A stretch of DNA of 64,000 nt from Pseudoxanthomonas mexicana (GTDB taxonomy: Bacteria > Pseudomonadota > Gammaproteobacteria > Xanthomonadales > Xanthomonadaceae): NCBI RefSeq assembly GCF_010093385.1, contig NZ_PDWV01000003.1, positions 62,001 through 126,000 of the forward strand, given 5' to 3'. The translations under genes and the position numbers were made by a program. The notes below the pieces were generated by a model. It did no database searches and was not told where the DNA came from. It worked only from the letters and a program-made list of their open reading frames with translations. Positions 9,229 through 17,224 of this stretch are shown in pieces. Position 1 is the stretch's first letter. Each line of letters opens with the position of its first letter.

Positions 9229-9480
9229 TCAGGTCCTGGCGCGCGCCAGGTCGACGGCCGCCTGGATCGCCGCGCGTGCCTGCGGGCTGTTCTTCCAGCA
9301 GGTGGAGGCGGTCAGGCCGGCGGCACTGGCCACGATCTCGGACGGTTCGGCGGCGGCCAGTTGCCGCAGCGAGGCGATGCCCAACTGCTCGAGCCGCTGC
9401 ACCACCGTGGGACCCACCCCCCTCACCGCGAGCAGCGCCTCGCGCTCTTCCGGAGGAAACCGTGCGTCGCCGCCCGACAC
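9229..9480 (-). CDS. Small helix-hairpin-helix protein
   Basis: An 83-residue protein whose GTG start at 9480 immediately follows the nusB stop (TGA-C-GTG) and whose stop is four bases before thiL. A helix-hairpin-helix pattern is clear (LLAVRGVGPTVVQRLEQLGI, then LRQLAAAEPSEI), typical of non-specific DNA contact. It resembles the Cdd1-like 'pathogenicity locus' HHH proteins but is short and has only one cysteine. The function is unknown; it is probably cotranscribed with nusB and thiL. The start is uncertain because no clear ribosome site is seen. Confidence 0.7.
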   Translation of the reverse strand: MSGGDARFPPEEREALLAVRGVGPTVVQRLEQLGIASLRQLAAAEPSEIVASAAGLTASTCWKNSPQARAAIQAAVDLARART

Positions 9481-9481
9481 G

Positions 9482-9949
9482 TCAGCGCCGCGCCTGCGCC
9501 TCGGCGGGCCGCCATTCGACGGCAGCGTGGTCGAGCACGCCATTGATGTACGTGTGCCCGTGTTCGGAACCGAAACGCTTGGCGGTTTCGATGGCTTCGT
9601 TCAGCACCACGCGGTACGGCACGTCGACGCGATGTGTCAGCTCATAGGCGGCGATGCGCAGCACGGCGCGCTCGATGGGGTCCACTTCTTCCACCGTGCG
9701 GTCGAGGAAGGGCAGCAACGCCTCGTCCAGCGAGGCGCGGTGCCTCACCACGCCCCGTACCAGGTCTTCGAAATACTCCAGGTCGGCGATCTCGTGCGCC
9801 TGCTCGTGCGCGAACTGGGCGATGACCTGGCCGACTTCGCCGCCCGACATCTGCCACGCGTACACGGCCTGCAAAGCGCGGCGGCGCGCGCGGGCGCGCG
9901 TGACCGGATCGATGCCGTCCTTGCGGGGGGGATGGGGATGTCGGCTCAC
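9482..9949 (-). CDS. nusB: Transcription antitermination factor NusB
   Basis: A 155-residue all-helical NusB: RARARRRALQAVYAWQMSG at the N-terminus, then DPIERAVLRIAAYEL and VVLNEAIETAKRFG, and a terminal YINGVLDHAA. It binds boxA RNA with NusE (S10) and supports rRNA antitermination. The start is the GTG at 9949, preceded by GGAG six bases upstream; the open frame beyond it has no family similarity. It lies 38 bases downstream of ribH, the usual ribH-nusB linkage. Confidence 0.96.
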   Translation of the reverse strand: MSRHPHPPRKDGIDPVTRARARRRALQAVYAWQMSGGEVGQVIAQFAHEQAHEIADLEYFEDLVRGVVRHRASLDEALLPFLDRTVEEVDPIERAVLRIAAYELTHRVDVPYRVVLNEAIETAKRFGSEHGHTYINGVLDHAAVEWRPAEAQARR

Positions 9950-9987
9950 GGCGGCTCCTGTGCTGCGTGTTCGTTGCGTACGGATGA

Positions 9988-10455
9988 TCAGGCCAGCTGC
10001 GCCAGCAGGTGCGCCATCTCGATGGCGGCGAGCGCGGCTTCCTCGCCCTTGTTGCCATGGCTGCCGCCGGCACGGGCTTCGGCATCCTCGATGCGCTCCA
10101 CCGCCAGCACGCCGTTGAGCACGGGCACGCCGGTATCCAGTTGCACGCGCATCAGGCCCTCGGCGCAGCGGTCGGCAACGTGCTCGTAGTGGCGGGTATC
10201 GCCGCGGATCACGCAGCCCAGGGCGATGATGGCTGCATGGTCGCCGGCCGCGGCCAGGCGCCCCGCCGCCAACGGGATCTCCCATGCGCCGGGCACGCGC
10301 ACCACGTCGATCGCGTCCTCGCCTACGCCGTTGCCGGCCAGGCTCTGGCGCGCACCGGCCACCAGCACATCGGTGATGCGCGGGTTCCAGCGGCTGGCGA
10401 TGATCGCGAAGCGGGCGCCGTCGGGCGCGCGCAGATCGCCTTCGTAGTGGGACAT
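9988..10455 (-). CDS. ribH: 6,7-dimethyl-8-ribityllumazine synthase RibH
   Basis: This 155-residue enzyme condenses the ribityl-pyrimidine from the RibD branch with dihydroxybutanone phosphate from RibB, giving the substrate of riboflavin synthase. Motifs seen: [39 protein letters not shown] (with the catalytic histidine), and [16 protein letters not shown]. Length is normal for a subunit of the lumazine synthase shell. A 160-base spacer with a palindrome separates it from ribB upstream; nusB follows. Confidence 0.97.
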   Translation of the reverse strand: MSHYEGDLRAPDGARFAIIASRWNPRITDVLVAGARQSLAGNGVGEDAIDVVRVPGAWEIPLAAGRLAAAGDHAAIIALGCVIRGDTRHYEHVADRCAEGLMRVQLDTGVPVLNGVLAVERIEDAEARAGGSHGNKGEEAALAAIEMAHLLAQLA

Positions 10456-10504
10456 GGCGGGTTCCTTGGGGGTGGGGAAGTTTAGCAGGCAGGGCCGGGA
10501 CGAA

Positions 10505-10610
10505 CGGGAAACCGGGAATGGGGAATGGGGAATGACGCCCTCACTCGATCCGAAAGTGTTTTGGCCTTCGGTGGAAGGGAGGGTCCATTCCCCGTCCCCG
10601 GTTCCCCGCG
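10505..10610. repeat. Imperfect long inverted repeat between ribB and ribH
   Basis: A left arm rich in GGGAATGGGGAATGG (about 10505-10534) and a right arm CCATTCCCCGTCCCCGGTTC (10585-10604, continuing to 10610) are imperfect reverse complements over about 24 bases, separated by about 50 bases. The sequence differs from the GTAG family. It could form a large hairpin in the rib mRNA. Origin unknown. Confidence 0.65.
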
Positions 10611-10615
10611 TCGAC

Positions 10616-11713
10616 TCACCCCGCCGCGACGTACTCGACCACGTCCAGGCCGAACCCGGCCAGGCCCACCTGGCGGCGTGGCGTGCCGAGCACGCGCAGG
10701 CGCCCCAGCCCCAGGTCGGCCAGGATCTGCGCGCCGGCGCCGTTGCGGCGCCACTGGCCGACGTCCTTGGCGTTGGCGCGTACCTCCGGTTGCTTGCGCA
10801 GCCGGGCCAGCAGGGCCTCGGCGTTGCGGGGCTCGGAGAGCACCACCATGACGCCCTGCCCTTCGGCCGCGATGGCGCGCAGGGCATCGGTGGCGTGCAC
10901 GCCGAAATCGTCGCGCCGCCAGTGCAGCAGATCGCTCAGCGGGTTCTCCACCTGCACGCGCACCAGCGTGGGCGTGGTCCTGTCGGGCGTGCCGCGGACC
11001 AGAGCGAAGTGCAGCTCGTGGGCGATGCGGTCCCGGTAGGTCACCAACCGGAACGGACCGAACTCGGTGTCGATCTCGCGCTCGTCGATGCGCTCCACGG
11101 TGTGCTCGGTGGCCAACCGGTACGCGATCAGGTCGGCGATGGAGCCCATCTTCAGCCCATGCTCGCGTGCGAACACCTCCAACTGCGGCCGGCGCGCCAT
11201 GGTGCCGTCCGGGTTCAGCACCTCGACCAGCACGCCCGCTGGTTCCAGCCCCGCGAGCAGCGGCAGGTCGCTGGCCGCTTCGGTATGGCCGGCACGGGTG
11301 AGCACGCCACCCGGCTGGGCGATCAGCGGGAAGATGTGGCCCGGCTGGCTGAGATCGGCGGGCTTGGCGTCGGGACGCACGGCGGTGCGGACGGTATGCG
11401 CGCGGTCGTAGGCGGAGATGCCGGTGGTGACGCCTTCGGCCGCCTCGATGCTGACGGTGAAATTGGTGTGGAACTGCGCGGTATTGGTCTGCACCATCGG
11501 CGCCAGCCCCAGCTGGGCGCAACGCTCGCGCGTCAGCGACAGGCAGACCAGGCCACGCGCGTGGGTGACCATGAAATTTATGTCCGACGGCTTGACCAGC
11601 TCGGCCGCCATGATCAGGTCGCCTTCGTTCTCGCGGTCCTCGTCGTCGACGATGACGACCATGCGGCCGTTGCGGATCTCTTCCAGCAGTTCGGGGATCG
11701 GGGCGAAGTTCAT
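10616..11713 (-). CDS. ribB: 3,4-dihydroxy-2-butanone 4-phosphate synthase with degenerate GTP-cyclohydrolase-II-like C-domain (RibBX type)
   Basis: This 365-residue protein starts at the ATG at 11713 (AGGAG six bases upstream), overlapping the ribE stop by four bases. Residues 1 to about 205 are a complete DHBP synthase: the acidic [16 protein letters not shown] metal site, [12 protein letters not shown], and [13 protein letters not shown]. It converts ribulose 5-phosphate to the four-carbon riboflavin precursor. The C-terminal 160 residues align with GTP cyclohydrolase II, but the stretch that should hold the zinc cysteines (SEC-TGD ... CDCG) reads [17 protein letters not shown] with no cysteine. 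So the second activity is probably lost, as in RibBX proteins; a separate ribA is expected elsewhere. Confidence 0.92.
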   Translation of the reverse strand: MNFAPIPELLEEIRNGRMVVIVDDEDRENEGDLIMAAELVKPSDINFMVTHARGLVCLSLTRERCAQLGLAPMVQTNTAQFHTNFTVSIEAAEGVTTGISAYDRAHTVRTAVRPDAKPADLSQPGHIFPLIAQPGGVLTRAGHTEAASDLPLLAGLEPAGVLVEVLNPDGTMARRPQLEVFAREHGLKMGSIADLIAYRLATEHTVERIDEREIDTEFGPFRLVTYRDRIAHELHFALVRGTPDRTTPTLVRVQVENPLSDLLHWRRDDFGVHATDALRAIAAEGQGVMVVLSEPRNAEALLARLRKQPEVRANAKDVGQWRRNGAGAQILADLGLGRLRVLGTPRRQVGLAGFGLDVVEYVAAG

Positions 11714-12312
11714 GCGCCGCTCCTTTCGCCCAGCAGGCGCTCGACATAGCGCGCGACCAGGTCGATTTCCAGGTTCACCGCATCGCCGACAGCCGTCTGC
11801 GAGAACGCGGTGTGCGAGACGGTGTGCGGGATCAGCGCGACCTCGAAGCCTTCGCCGTCCACCTCGTTGACCGTCAGGCTCACGCCGTCGACGCAGATCG
11901 AGCCCTTCTTCGCGATGTACTTCAACAGCGGTGCCGGCGCGGCGAAACGCCAGCGCTGCGCGCGCGCATCCTCGTGCACCGACAGCACGCGGCCGACGCC
12001 GTCCACGGGGCCGCTGACCAGATGGCCGCCGAGACGATCGGTCGGGCGCATGGCGCGCTCCAGGTTCACCAGCGCGCCGTCGCGTAGACGCCCGAGCGTG
12101 GTCAGCGAAAGCGTTTCGGTGGAGGCATCGGCCTGGAAGCTGGACGCATCGAACGCGACCACGGTCAGGCATACGCCATTGACCGCGATGCTCTCGCCCA
12201 GCTGCACGGCGTCGAAAGGCAGCGAACCCACGGCAACGGTCAGGCGGAGGTCGCCGCCCACGGGTTGCAGCGCGGCGATGCGGCCCACGCCCTCGATGAT
12301 GCCGGTGAACAT
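11710..12312 (-). CDS. ribE: Riboflavin synthase, alpha subunit
   Basis: A 200-residue enzyme (called ribE or ribC depending on nomenclature) that dismutates two lumazine molecules into riboflavin. The internal duplication of the family is clear: MFTGIIEGVGRI with AVNGVCLTV in the first half, and GHLVSGPVDGVGRV with DGVSLTVNEV in the second. The start is the ATG at 12312 that opens MFTGII; the frame upstream is riboswitch leader, not coding. It overlaps ribB by four bases (ATGA). It is the first gene after the FMN riboswitch, so it is likely repressed by FMN together with ribB, ribH and genes behind them. Confidence 0.97.
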   Translation of the reverse strand: MFTGIIEGVGRIAALQPVGGDLRLTVAVGSLPFDAVQLGESIAVNGVCLTVVAFDASSFQADASTETLSLTTLGRLRDGALVNLERAMRPTDRLGGHLVSGPVDGVGRVLSVHEDARAQRWRFAAPAPLLKYIAKKGSICVDGVSLTVNEVDGEGFEVALIPHTVSHTAFSQTAVGDAVNLEIDLVARYVERLLGERSGA

Positions 12313-12455
12313 CAGCAGGCCGCCGGCAGGAAGACAGGGAAAGCGCTGGGAATCGTGGAAGGCATGGCACGTCTCTCGCGGAAGCAAAGCGGAGACGCCC
12401 CCGGGGCGCGAAGGCAGGCGCACGACACCGCGCTTGCGCGCGGTTCGGCGATGCC

Positions 12456-12645
12456 GTCTTCTTTCATCCGGACTATGACCGTCGGCTCCGGCATCTGACC
12501 GGATCTGCTGACCCTTCGGTGGCATTGGAAAGTCCGCACAGGGATGTGCGGGCTCTTGCGAGGGAATCGCATGCCGCCCAAGGCGCTCGCGGGCTCGTCG
12601 CTGGGCGACCTACCGCCGGTGGGGAGTTGCACCCCGCCCTGAAGA
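12456..12645 (-). promoter_or_regulatory. FMN riboswitch (RFN element) upstream of ribE
   Basis: Read on the minus strand, the leader carries the RFN consensus in order: TTCAGGGCGGGGTGCAACTC, CCCACCGGCGGTA, AGCCCGCGAGCG, a variable arm, GGTCAGCAGATCCGGT, GCCGGAGCCGACGGT, and AGTCCGGATGAAAGAAGAC. This aptamer binds FMN and represses riboflavin genes. About 144 bases separate it from the ribE ATG. That spacer contains a 7-bp stem with GCAA loop (12427-12444) but no U-run, so control of translation or of an unseen terminator are both possible. Confidence 0.95.
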
Positions 12646-12680
12646 CGTCGTTGGTGGTGTACCGGCGAACCGGCCCGCGC

Positions 12681-12686
12681 ATTCTA
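12681..12686 (-). promoter_or_regulatory. Candidate -10 box (TAGAAT) for the FMN-riboswitch transcript
   Basis: On the minus strand TAGAAT lies about 36 bases before the 5' end of the RFN aptamer. It suggests that ribE-ribB-ribH has its own promoter, separate from ribD upstream. Confidence 0.4.
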
Positions 12687-12793
12687 ACGCCTCGACGTGG
12701 CGACGGCCCTGAACGCAGCGTTCCGCGCCACTGTAAGGAGGGTTTGAGCCCCGGCGGGCATTTTTTAGCCCCAGGGCGGCGCTCGAAAGCCTC

Positions 12794-12807
12794 GGGGCCG
12801 AAGCCCC
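12794..12807 (-). terminator. Candidate terminator hairpin after the methyltransferase gene
   Basis: On the minus strand GGGGC-TTCG-GCCCC forms a five-pair stem with a UUCG tetraloop, 14 bases past the stop at 12821. Only a short T stretch (GGCTTTCG) follows, so termination efficiency is uncertain. Confidence 0.4.
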
Positions 12808-12820
12808 TCCTGCATGGGTG

Positions 12821-13582
12821 TTACACGGCCTTCCGGCGCAGGTGCAGGATCAGCGGCCAGCGCATCGTGCGCACCCGCTGCGGATCGCCCCAGACCTCGG
12901 CCAGCGCCGGGGTGTGCGCGTAGACCGGATCTTCCCCTGTCGCCGCCCGGTAGCTGCCGGTGGCGGACAGGCTGCCGAAATAGCCCAGCAGCGTGGGCAG
13001 GTCCCAGTCGGCGGTCAGCCACAGGCGCGGCGTGGGCAGGGCCTCGAACGGCCAGACGTAGTCGCCGTAGCCCATGTCCACGTCGGCGCGCTCCGGCGGC
13101 CAGTACGGGTCGATGTCGTCGCGGACCTTCTCGGCCACCTCGGCCAGGTCGTCCTCGAAAATGATGTCCTGGTAGGTCCAGGCGGCTAGCACGCCCCCGG
13201 GACGCAGCACCCGTTCGCAGGTGGCGAAGAAGCGATAGCGGTCGAACCAGTGCAGCGCCTGCGCCACCGCCACCAGATCGACGCTGGCGTCGTCCAGGGC
13301 GGTGCTTTCGGCGGGTTCGACCGCCAGACTGACCCTGGTATCGGCCTGGCCCTGCGCCCAGTGGCGCGCGATCTGCGCCGCGCTGGGGTCGGTGGCGTGC
13401 ACGTGGGCGAAGCGCGCGGCCAGTCCGCGCGTGGCCTGGCCACTGCCCGCCCCCGGTTCCCACACCCTGGCATCGGCAGGCACGACGGCGGCGATCGCGT
13501 CGTAGAGCGCATCGGGGTAGGTCGGACGCGAGGCGAGATAGACGTCGGCGACGCTTGAGAAGTGATCCTTGAAAGCCACCAT
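12821..13582 (-). CDS. Class I SAM-dependent methyltransferase
   Basis: A 253-residue protein with a Rossmann-type methyltransferase core: VWEPGAGSGQATRGLA (SAM-binding motif I), DLVAVAQALHWFD (motif IV region) and RVLRPGGVLAAW (post-motif region). The substrate is not identifiable; the layout resembles small-molecule methyltransferases of the methyltransferase-11 type. Its start lies nine bases beyond the ribD stop, so it is probably cotranscribed with ribD although no riboflavin role is known. Confidence 0.85.
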   Translation of the reverse strand: MVAFKDHFSSVADVYLASRPTYPDALYDAIAAVVPADARVWEPGAGSGQATRGLAARFAHVHATDPSAAQIARHWAQGQADTRVSLAVEPAESTALDDASVDLVAVAQALHWFDRYRFFATCERVLRPGGVLAAWTYQDIIFEDDLAEVAEKVRDDIDPYWPPERADVDMGYGDYVWPFEALPTPRLWLTADWDLPTLLGYFGSLSATGSYRAATGEDPVYAHTPALAEVWGDPQRVRTMRWPLILHLRRKAV

Positions 13583-13591
13583 GGCGGGCGG

Positions 13592-14689
13592 TCAGCGGGC
13601 AGGTTGCAGCAGGAGGCGGTGATCTTCGCCAATCATGCGGCTGTCCACAATCTCCAGCTTCAACCGGTCCGCCATGGCCTGGATGCCCAATCCACCGAAC
13701 AGTGGCCGGGCCTGGTCGCCAAGCAGCACCGGCGCGACGTACAGCAGCACCTCGTCCGCCAGGCCCGCCGCGATGAACGCACCGGCCAGCGTGGCGCCGG
13801 CCTCGGCGTGCACTTCATTGATGCCGCGCTCGGCCAGCAGTTCCAGCACCACTTTCAGGTCGAAATTGCTGCCCGTGGCAGGCGCCACCATCCGCTGCAC
13901 GTTGGTACCGCGCGGCGGCTTGGCATCGGCGGTGGGGGCATACAGGGGAGGCGCTTCACCCCGGCGCCCGTTGCCGCGCGCCACGGGGGCGGGCCCCGGA
14001 TCCAGCACTACCCGCAGCGGCGGTTCGAAGGCGGTGTCGTCGCCGAAGCGCACCGTCAGCGACGGGCCGCCCGCCAGCCCGGTACCCGCCCCGGTCAGGA
14101 TGGCCCCGGCACGCGCGCGCCAGCGCATCACGTCACGACGCGACGCCTCGCCGCTGATCCACTTGGAATCCCCGTTGGCCATCGCGGTGCGGCCATCCAG
14201 GCTGGTGGCCAGCTTCACCCGCATCCATGGCCGGCCGCGCTCCACGCGCGACAGGAAACCCCGGTTCAGACGCCGCGCCTGCGCTTCCATCAACCCGGAC
14301 TGCACGATGATGCCCGCCTCGCGCAGTCGATCGAAGCCGGCGCCATCGACCTGCGCGAACGGGTCGCGCATCGCCGCCACCACGCGCGCGACGCCGGCCT
14401 CCACCAGCGCCTCGGCGCAGGGCCCGGTGCGGCCGGTATGGGCACAGGGTTCCAGGGTGACATAGGCGGTCGCGCCCTTCGCGCGTTCGCCCGCGGCCTG
14501 CAGCGCGAATACCTCGGCGTGCGGCTCGCCCGCCTTCTGGTGCCAGCCTTCGCCGACGGTTTCCCCACCCTGCGTGATCACGCAGCCGACCATGGGGTTC
14601 GGCCGCGTGGTGTAAGCGCCACGCTCGGCCAGGCGCAGCGCACGCGCCATGCAGTGGTGGTCGAAGGCAGAGAAACGGGTTTCGGTCAT
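13592..14689 (-). CDS. ribD: Bifunctional riboflavin deaminase/reductase RibD
   Basis: A 365-residue fusion enzyme. The N-terminal cytidine-deaminase-like domain has its zinc site intact: HAE at residues 57-59, Cys82 and Cys91 in PCAHTGRTGPC. The C-terminal reductase domain starts near residue 150 (RVKLATSLDGRTA, SKWISGEASRRDVMRWRARA, HAEAGATLAGAFI). It deaminates and then reduces the pyrimidine produced by GTP cyclohydrolase II. The ATG overlaps the upstream GNAT stop by four bases. It lies upstream of the FMN riboswitch, so it is not controlled by that element unless transcription reads through. Confidence 0.97.
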   Translation of the reverse strand: MTETRFSAFDHHCMARALRLAERGAYTTRPNPMVGCVITQGGETVGEGWHQKAGEPHAEVFALQAAGERAKGATAYVTLEPCAHTGRTGPCAEALVEAGVARVVAAMRDPFAQVDGAGFDRLREAGIIVQSGLMEAQARRLNRGFLSRVERGRPWMRVKLATSLDGRTAMANGDSKWISGEASRRDVMRWRARAGAILTGAGTGLAGGPSLTVRFGDDTAFEPPLRVVLDPGPAPVARGNGRRGEAPPLYAPTADAKPPRGTNVQRMVAPATGSNFDLKVVLELLAERGINEVHAEAGATLAGAFIAAGLADEVLLYVAPVLLGDQARPLFGGLGIQAMADRLKLEIVDSRMIGEDHRLLLQPAR

Positions 14690-15198
14690 GCGTCGTCCAC
14701 GCGGTGCGGCGGAGCTTCAGTATGCGCCACGCGCTCCGCGGGCACGATCGACATGATCACCACCGGCGTGCCGTGCAGCGACGTGCGCTCCTCGACCTGC
14801 CAGCCGAGCGACGCGTAGAAGTCCTCGTGCCACAGGGTGAACAGCCGCAGCAGGGCCACGCCCTCCCGCGCGGCATGCGCGACGGCGGCATCCACCAGGA
14901 TGCGTCCGCCGCCGCGACCGCGCGCGGCCGGCAACACGAACAGGCTGCCCAGCCAGGGGCTGCCGCGATCCTGCAGGGCGGGCGCGTCCTCGATCAGCAG
15001 GCTGACCGATCCCAGCAGATCCGCGCCGTCCATCAGCAGCAGCGTCGTGGGCAGCGACGTGCGCGTGGCATGGTCGGCCAGCTCGGACGCCGCCGCGTCC
15101 AGCGTCCAGTCGTCGTACAGGGCACCCCACTCGGCATGGTGCCAGGCAGCCAGTGCGGGGATGTGCTGTGGATGCCGGCCGATCCGGTCGATGCGCAC
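14686..15198 (-). CDS. GNAT family N-acetyltransferase
   Basis: A 170-residue acetyltransferase of the GCN5 fold. The acetyl-CoA loop is visible as GSLFVLPAARGRGGGRILV, followed by the C-terminal WHEDFYASLGWQVEERTSL typical of GNATs. The acceptor is unknown. It sits tightly between nrdR (three bases upstream) and ribD (four-base overlap), so it is part of the nrdR-ribD transcript; a conserved position here does not by itself imply a riboflavin role. Confidence 0.88.
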   Translation of the reverse strand: MRIDRIGRHPQHIPALAAWHHAEWGALYDDWTLDAAASELADHATRTSLPTTLLLMDGADLLGSVSLLIEDAPALQDRGSPWLGSLFVLPAARGRGGGRILVDAAVAHAAREGVALLRLFTLWHEDFYASLGWQVEERTSLHGTPVVIMSIVPAERVAHTEAPPHRVDDA

Positions 15199-15201
15199 GA
15201 C

Positions 15202-15738
15202 TCAGCGCTTCTTGTTCTTGTCCGCGTGCTTGTCGAACGGCACCACGTCGCCGCCGAGCAGGGACAGCTGCCCGGCGCCGGGCGGCAGGTCGCGTTCGAG
15301 CTTTTCGATCTCCTCGCGGAAATCGGCCACGTCTTCGAAACTGCGGTAGACCGAGGCGAAGCGCACGTAGCCCACGTGGTCCAGCTTGCGCAGTTCGTTC
15401 ATGACGAACTCGCCGATCCTGCGCGAAGCGATCTCGCGCTCGCCGCTCATGCGGATGGCATGGATCACCGCACGCACCGCCGCCTCGATCTGCTCTTCCG
15501 ACACCGGCCGTTTCTGCAGCGCACGGTCGAAGCCGGCGCGCAGCTTGCGCGCATCGAACGTATCGCGCCTGCCGTCACTCTTGATGACCGCCGGCAGCTT
15601 GATCTCGATGTTCTCCAGCGTGGAGAACCGCTCCCCGCAGGCCTCGCACTCCCGCCGGCGGCGGATCGTCGCGCCGTCTTCGGAGACGCGCGAGTCGATC
15701 ACGCGGGTATCGGTGTGCTGGCAGAAGGGGCAGTGCAT
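15202..15738 (-). CDS. nrdR: Transcriptional repressor NrdR
   Basis: A 178-residue regulator with an N-terminal zinc ribbon (Cys3, Cys6, Cys31, Cys34; [15 protein letters not shown]) and a central ATP-cone (about residues 49-139) that senses the ATP/dATP ratio. NrdR represses ribonucleotide reductase genes through paired NrdR boxes. No nrd genes or boxes are in the window. The C-terminus is longer than the usual 150 or so residues, with a lysine-rich tail ([10 protein letters not shown]). It lies between glyA and ribD, a common arrangement in gammaproteobacteria. Confidence 0.96.
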   Translation of the reverse strand: MHCPFCQHTDTRVIDSRVSEDGATIRRRRECEACGERFSTLENIEIKLPAVIKSDGRRDTFDARKLRAGFDRALQKRPVSEEQIEAAVRAVIHAIRMSGEREIASRRIGEFVMNELRKLDHVGYVRFASVYRSFEDVADFREEIEKLERDLPPGAGQLSLLGGDVVPFDKHADKNKKR

Positions 15739-15759
15739 AAGATCAGAAAAGAGTGGAAA

Positions 15760-15831
15760 GGAGTGAGGCGCGAGCGAATGCAGCGCCGCGGCGAGAAGTG
15801 GGAAGCAAGGCTTTCACTCGTTCCTCACTCC
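15760..15831. repeat. Imperfect inverted repeat between glyA and nrdR
   Basis: The left arm GGAGTGAGGCGCGAGCGA (15760-15777) and right arm TCACTCGTTCCTCACTCC (15814-15831) match at about 14 of 18 positions as reverse complements. The surrounding bases repeat GAGTGA and CACTC further. It differs from the GTAG family. It could form a hairpin in the glyA-nrdR mRNA. Confidence 0.55.
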
Positions 15832-15851
15832 TCATCACTCACTCCTCGCTT

Positions 15852-17105
15852 TCAGCCGTAAACCGGATACTTCCGGCACTGCGCAGTAACGTTCTCGCGC
15901 ACCTTCGCCAGCACGGCCTCGTCGCTGGGCGCATCCAGCACGTCGCAGATCCAGTTGGCCAGGTCGATGCAGTCCTGCTCGCCGTAGCCGCGCGTGGTGA
16001 CGGCGGGGGTGCCGATGCGCAGGCCAGACGTGACGAAGGGCTTGCGCGGGTCGTTCGGCACGGAGTTCTTGTTGACGGTGATGTGCGCCTTGCCCAACGC
16101 TTCTTCCGCATCCTTGCCGCTGACGTCCTTGCCGATCATGTCCACCAGCATCAGGTGGTTCTCGGTACCGCCGGAGACGATCTTGTAACCGCGGGCGATG
16201 ATCGTCTTCGCCATCGCCTGGGCGTTCTTCACCACCTGCGCCTGGTAGGCCTTGAATTCCGGCTCCAGCGCTTCCTTGAACGCGACGGCCTTGGCCGCGA
16301 TCACATGCATCAGCGGACCGCCCTGGATACCGGGGAAGACGATGCTCTGCAGCTTCTTCTCGATCTCCTCACCGGCGCCCTTCGCCAGGATGATGCCGCC
16401 GCGCGGGCCGCGCAGCGTCTTGTGGGTGGTCGAGGTGACCACGTGCGCGTGCGGCAGCGGGTTCGGATAGACGCCGGCGGCGACCAGGCCCGCGACGTGC
16501 GCCATGTCGACGAACAGGTAGGCGCCCACCTTGTCGGCGATGGCGCGGAAGCGCGCCCAGTCCACCACCTGCGAATAGGCGGAGAAGCCGGCCACGACCA
16601 TCTTCGGCTTGTGCTCCAGGGCCAGCCTTTCGACTTCGTCGTAATCGATCAGGCCCTGGTCGTTCACGCCGTACTGGACGGCGTTGAAGAGCTTGCCCGA
16701 GGCATTGACCTTGGCGCCGTGGGTCAGGTGGCCGCCGTGGGCCAGGCTCATGCCCAGGATGGTGTCGCCGGGGCTCAGCAGGGCGAAGTACACGGCCTGG
16801 TTGGCCTGCGAACCGGAATGCGGCTGCACATTGGCGTAGTCGGCGCCGAACAGCTGCTTCACGCGGTCGATCGCCAGCTGCTCGGCGATGTCCACGTACT
16901 CGCAGCCGCCGTAGTAGCGCTTGTGCGGGTAACCCTCGGCGTACTTGTTGGTCAGCACGCTGCCCTGGGCCTCCAGCACGCGGGGGCTAGCGTAGTTCTC
17001 GCTGGCGATCAGCTCGACGTGATCCTCCTGCCGGCGCGCCTCATGGGCGATGGCCTGTGCCAGTTCGGGATCGTAGGTTTCGATGCGGGCGTCGCGCGGG
17101 AACAT
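15852..17105 (-). CDS. glyA: Serine hydroxymethyltransferase
   Basis: A 417-residue PLP enzyme interconverting serine and glycine with tetrahydrofolate, the main source of one-carbon units. Landmarks: [25 protein letters not shown], the quinonoid-contact HGGHLTHG, and the PLP lysine in [15 protein letters not shown]. Length is typical. It heads the minus-strand group ahead of nrdR and ribD. A TACAAT box lies 36 bases upstream of the ATG. Confidence 0.98.
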   Translation of the reverse strand: MFPRDARIETYDPELAQAIAHEARRQEDHVELIASENYASPRVLEAQGSVLTNKYAEGYPHKRYYGGCEYVDIAEQLAIDRVKQLFGADYANVQPHSGSQANQAVYFALLSPGDTILGMSLAHGGHLTHGAKVNASGKLFNAVQYGVNDQGLIDYDEVERLALEHKPKMVVAGFSAYSQVVDWARFRAIADKVGAYLFVDMAHVAGLVAAGVYPNPLPHAHVVTSTTHKTLRGPRGGIILAKGAGEEIEKKLQSIVFPGIQGGPLMHVIAAKAVAFKEALEPEFKAYQAQVVKNAQAMAKTIIARGYKIVSGGTENHLMLVDMIGKDVSGKDAEEALGKAHITVNKNSVPNDPRKPFVTSGLRIGTPAVTTRGYGEQDCIDLANWICDVLDAPSDEAVLAKVRENVTAQCRKYPVYG

Positions 17106-17140
17106 CGGGTCTCCGGGGGCAAGAGCGGGCGGGATGGCCG

Positions 17141-17146
17141 ATTGTA
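17141..17146 (-). promoter_or_regulatory. Candidate -10 box (TACAAT) for glyA
   Basis: TACAAT on the minus strand, 35 bases between the box and the glyA ATG. The same hexamer and spacing occur before fba (52140-52145), which strengthens both calls. Confidence 0.45.
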
Positions 17147-17183
17147 GCTCGCCCGGCCTCCGCCGACCCGGCCCCGGAAAGCG

Positions 17184-17207
17184 AAAAGCGCGCCGGAGCG
17201 CGCTTTT
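17184..17207 (-). terminator. Rho-independent-type terminator after the RcnB-like gene
   Basis: AAAAGCGCGC and GCGCGCTTTT form a perfect ten-pair stem around a four-base loop, 17 bases past the stop at 17225 and followed on the minus strand by CGCTTTCC. The stem's own A and T ends make it work in either direction. Confidence 0.75.
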
Positions 17208-17224
17208 CTGGGCCTCGAGCCTGC

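Larger units (their letters stand above)
12646..12820. other. Spacer between the methyltransferase gene and the FMN riboswitch
   Basis: With the riboswitch and the 12313-12455 leader this makes about 500 bases without a coding gene. The 175 bases here hold a candidate promoter for the riboswitch transcript (12681-12686) and a GC hairpin (12794-12807). No small gene is evident. Confidence 0.6.
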
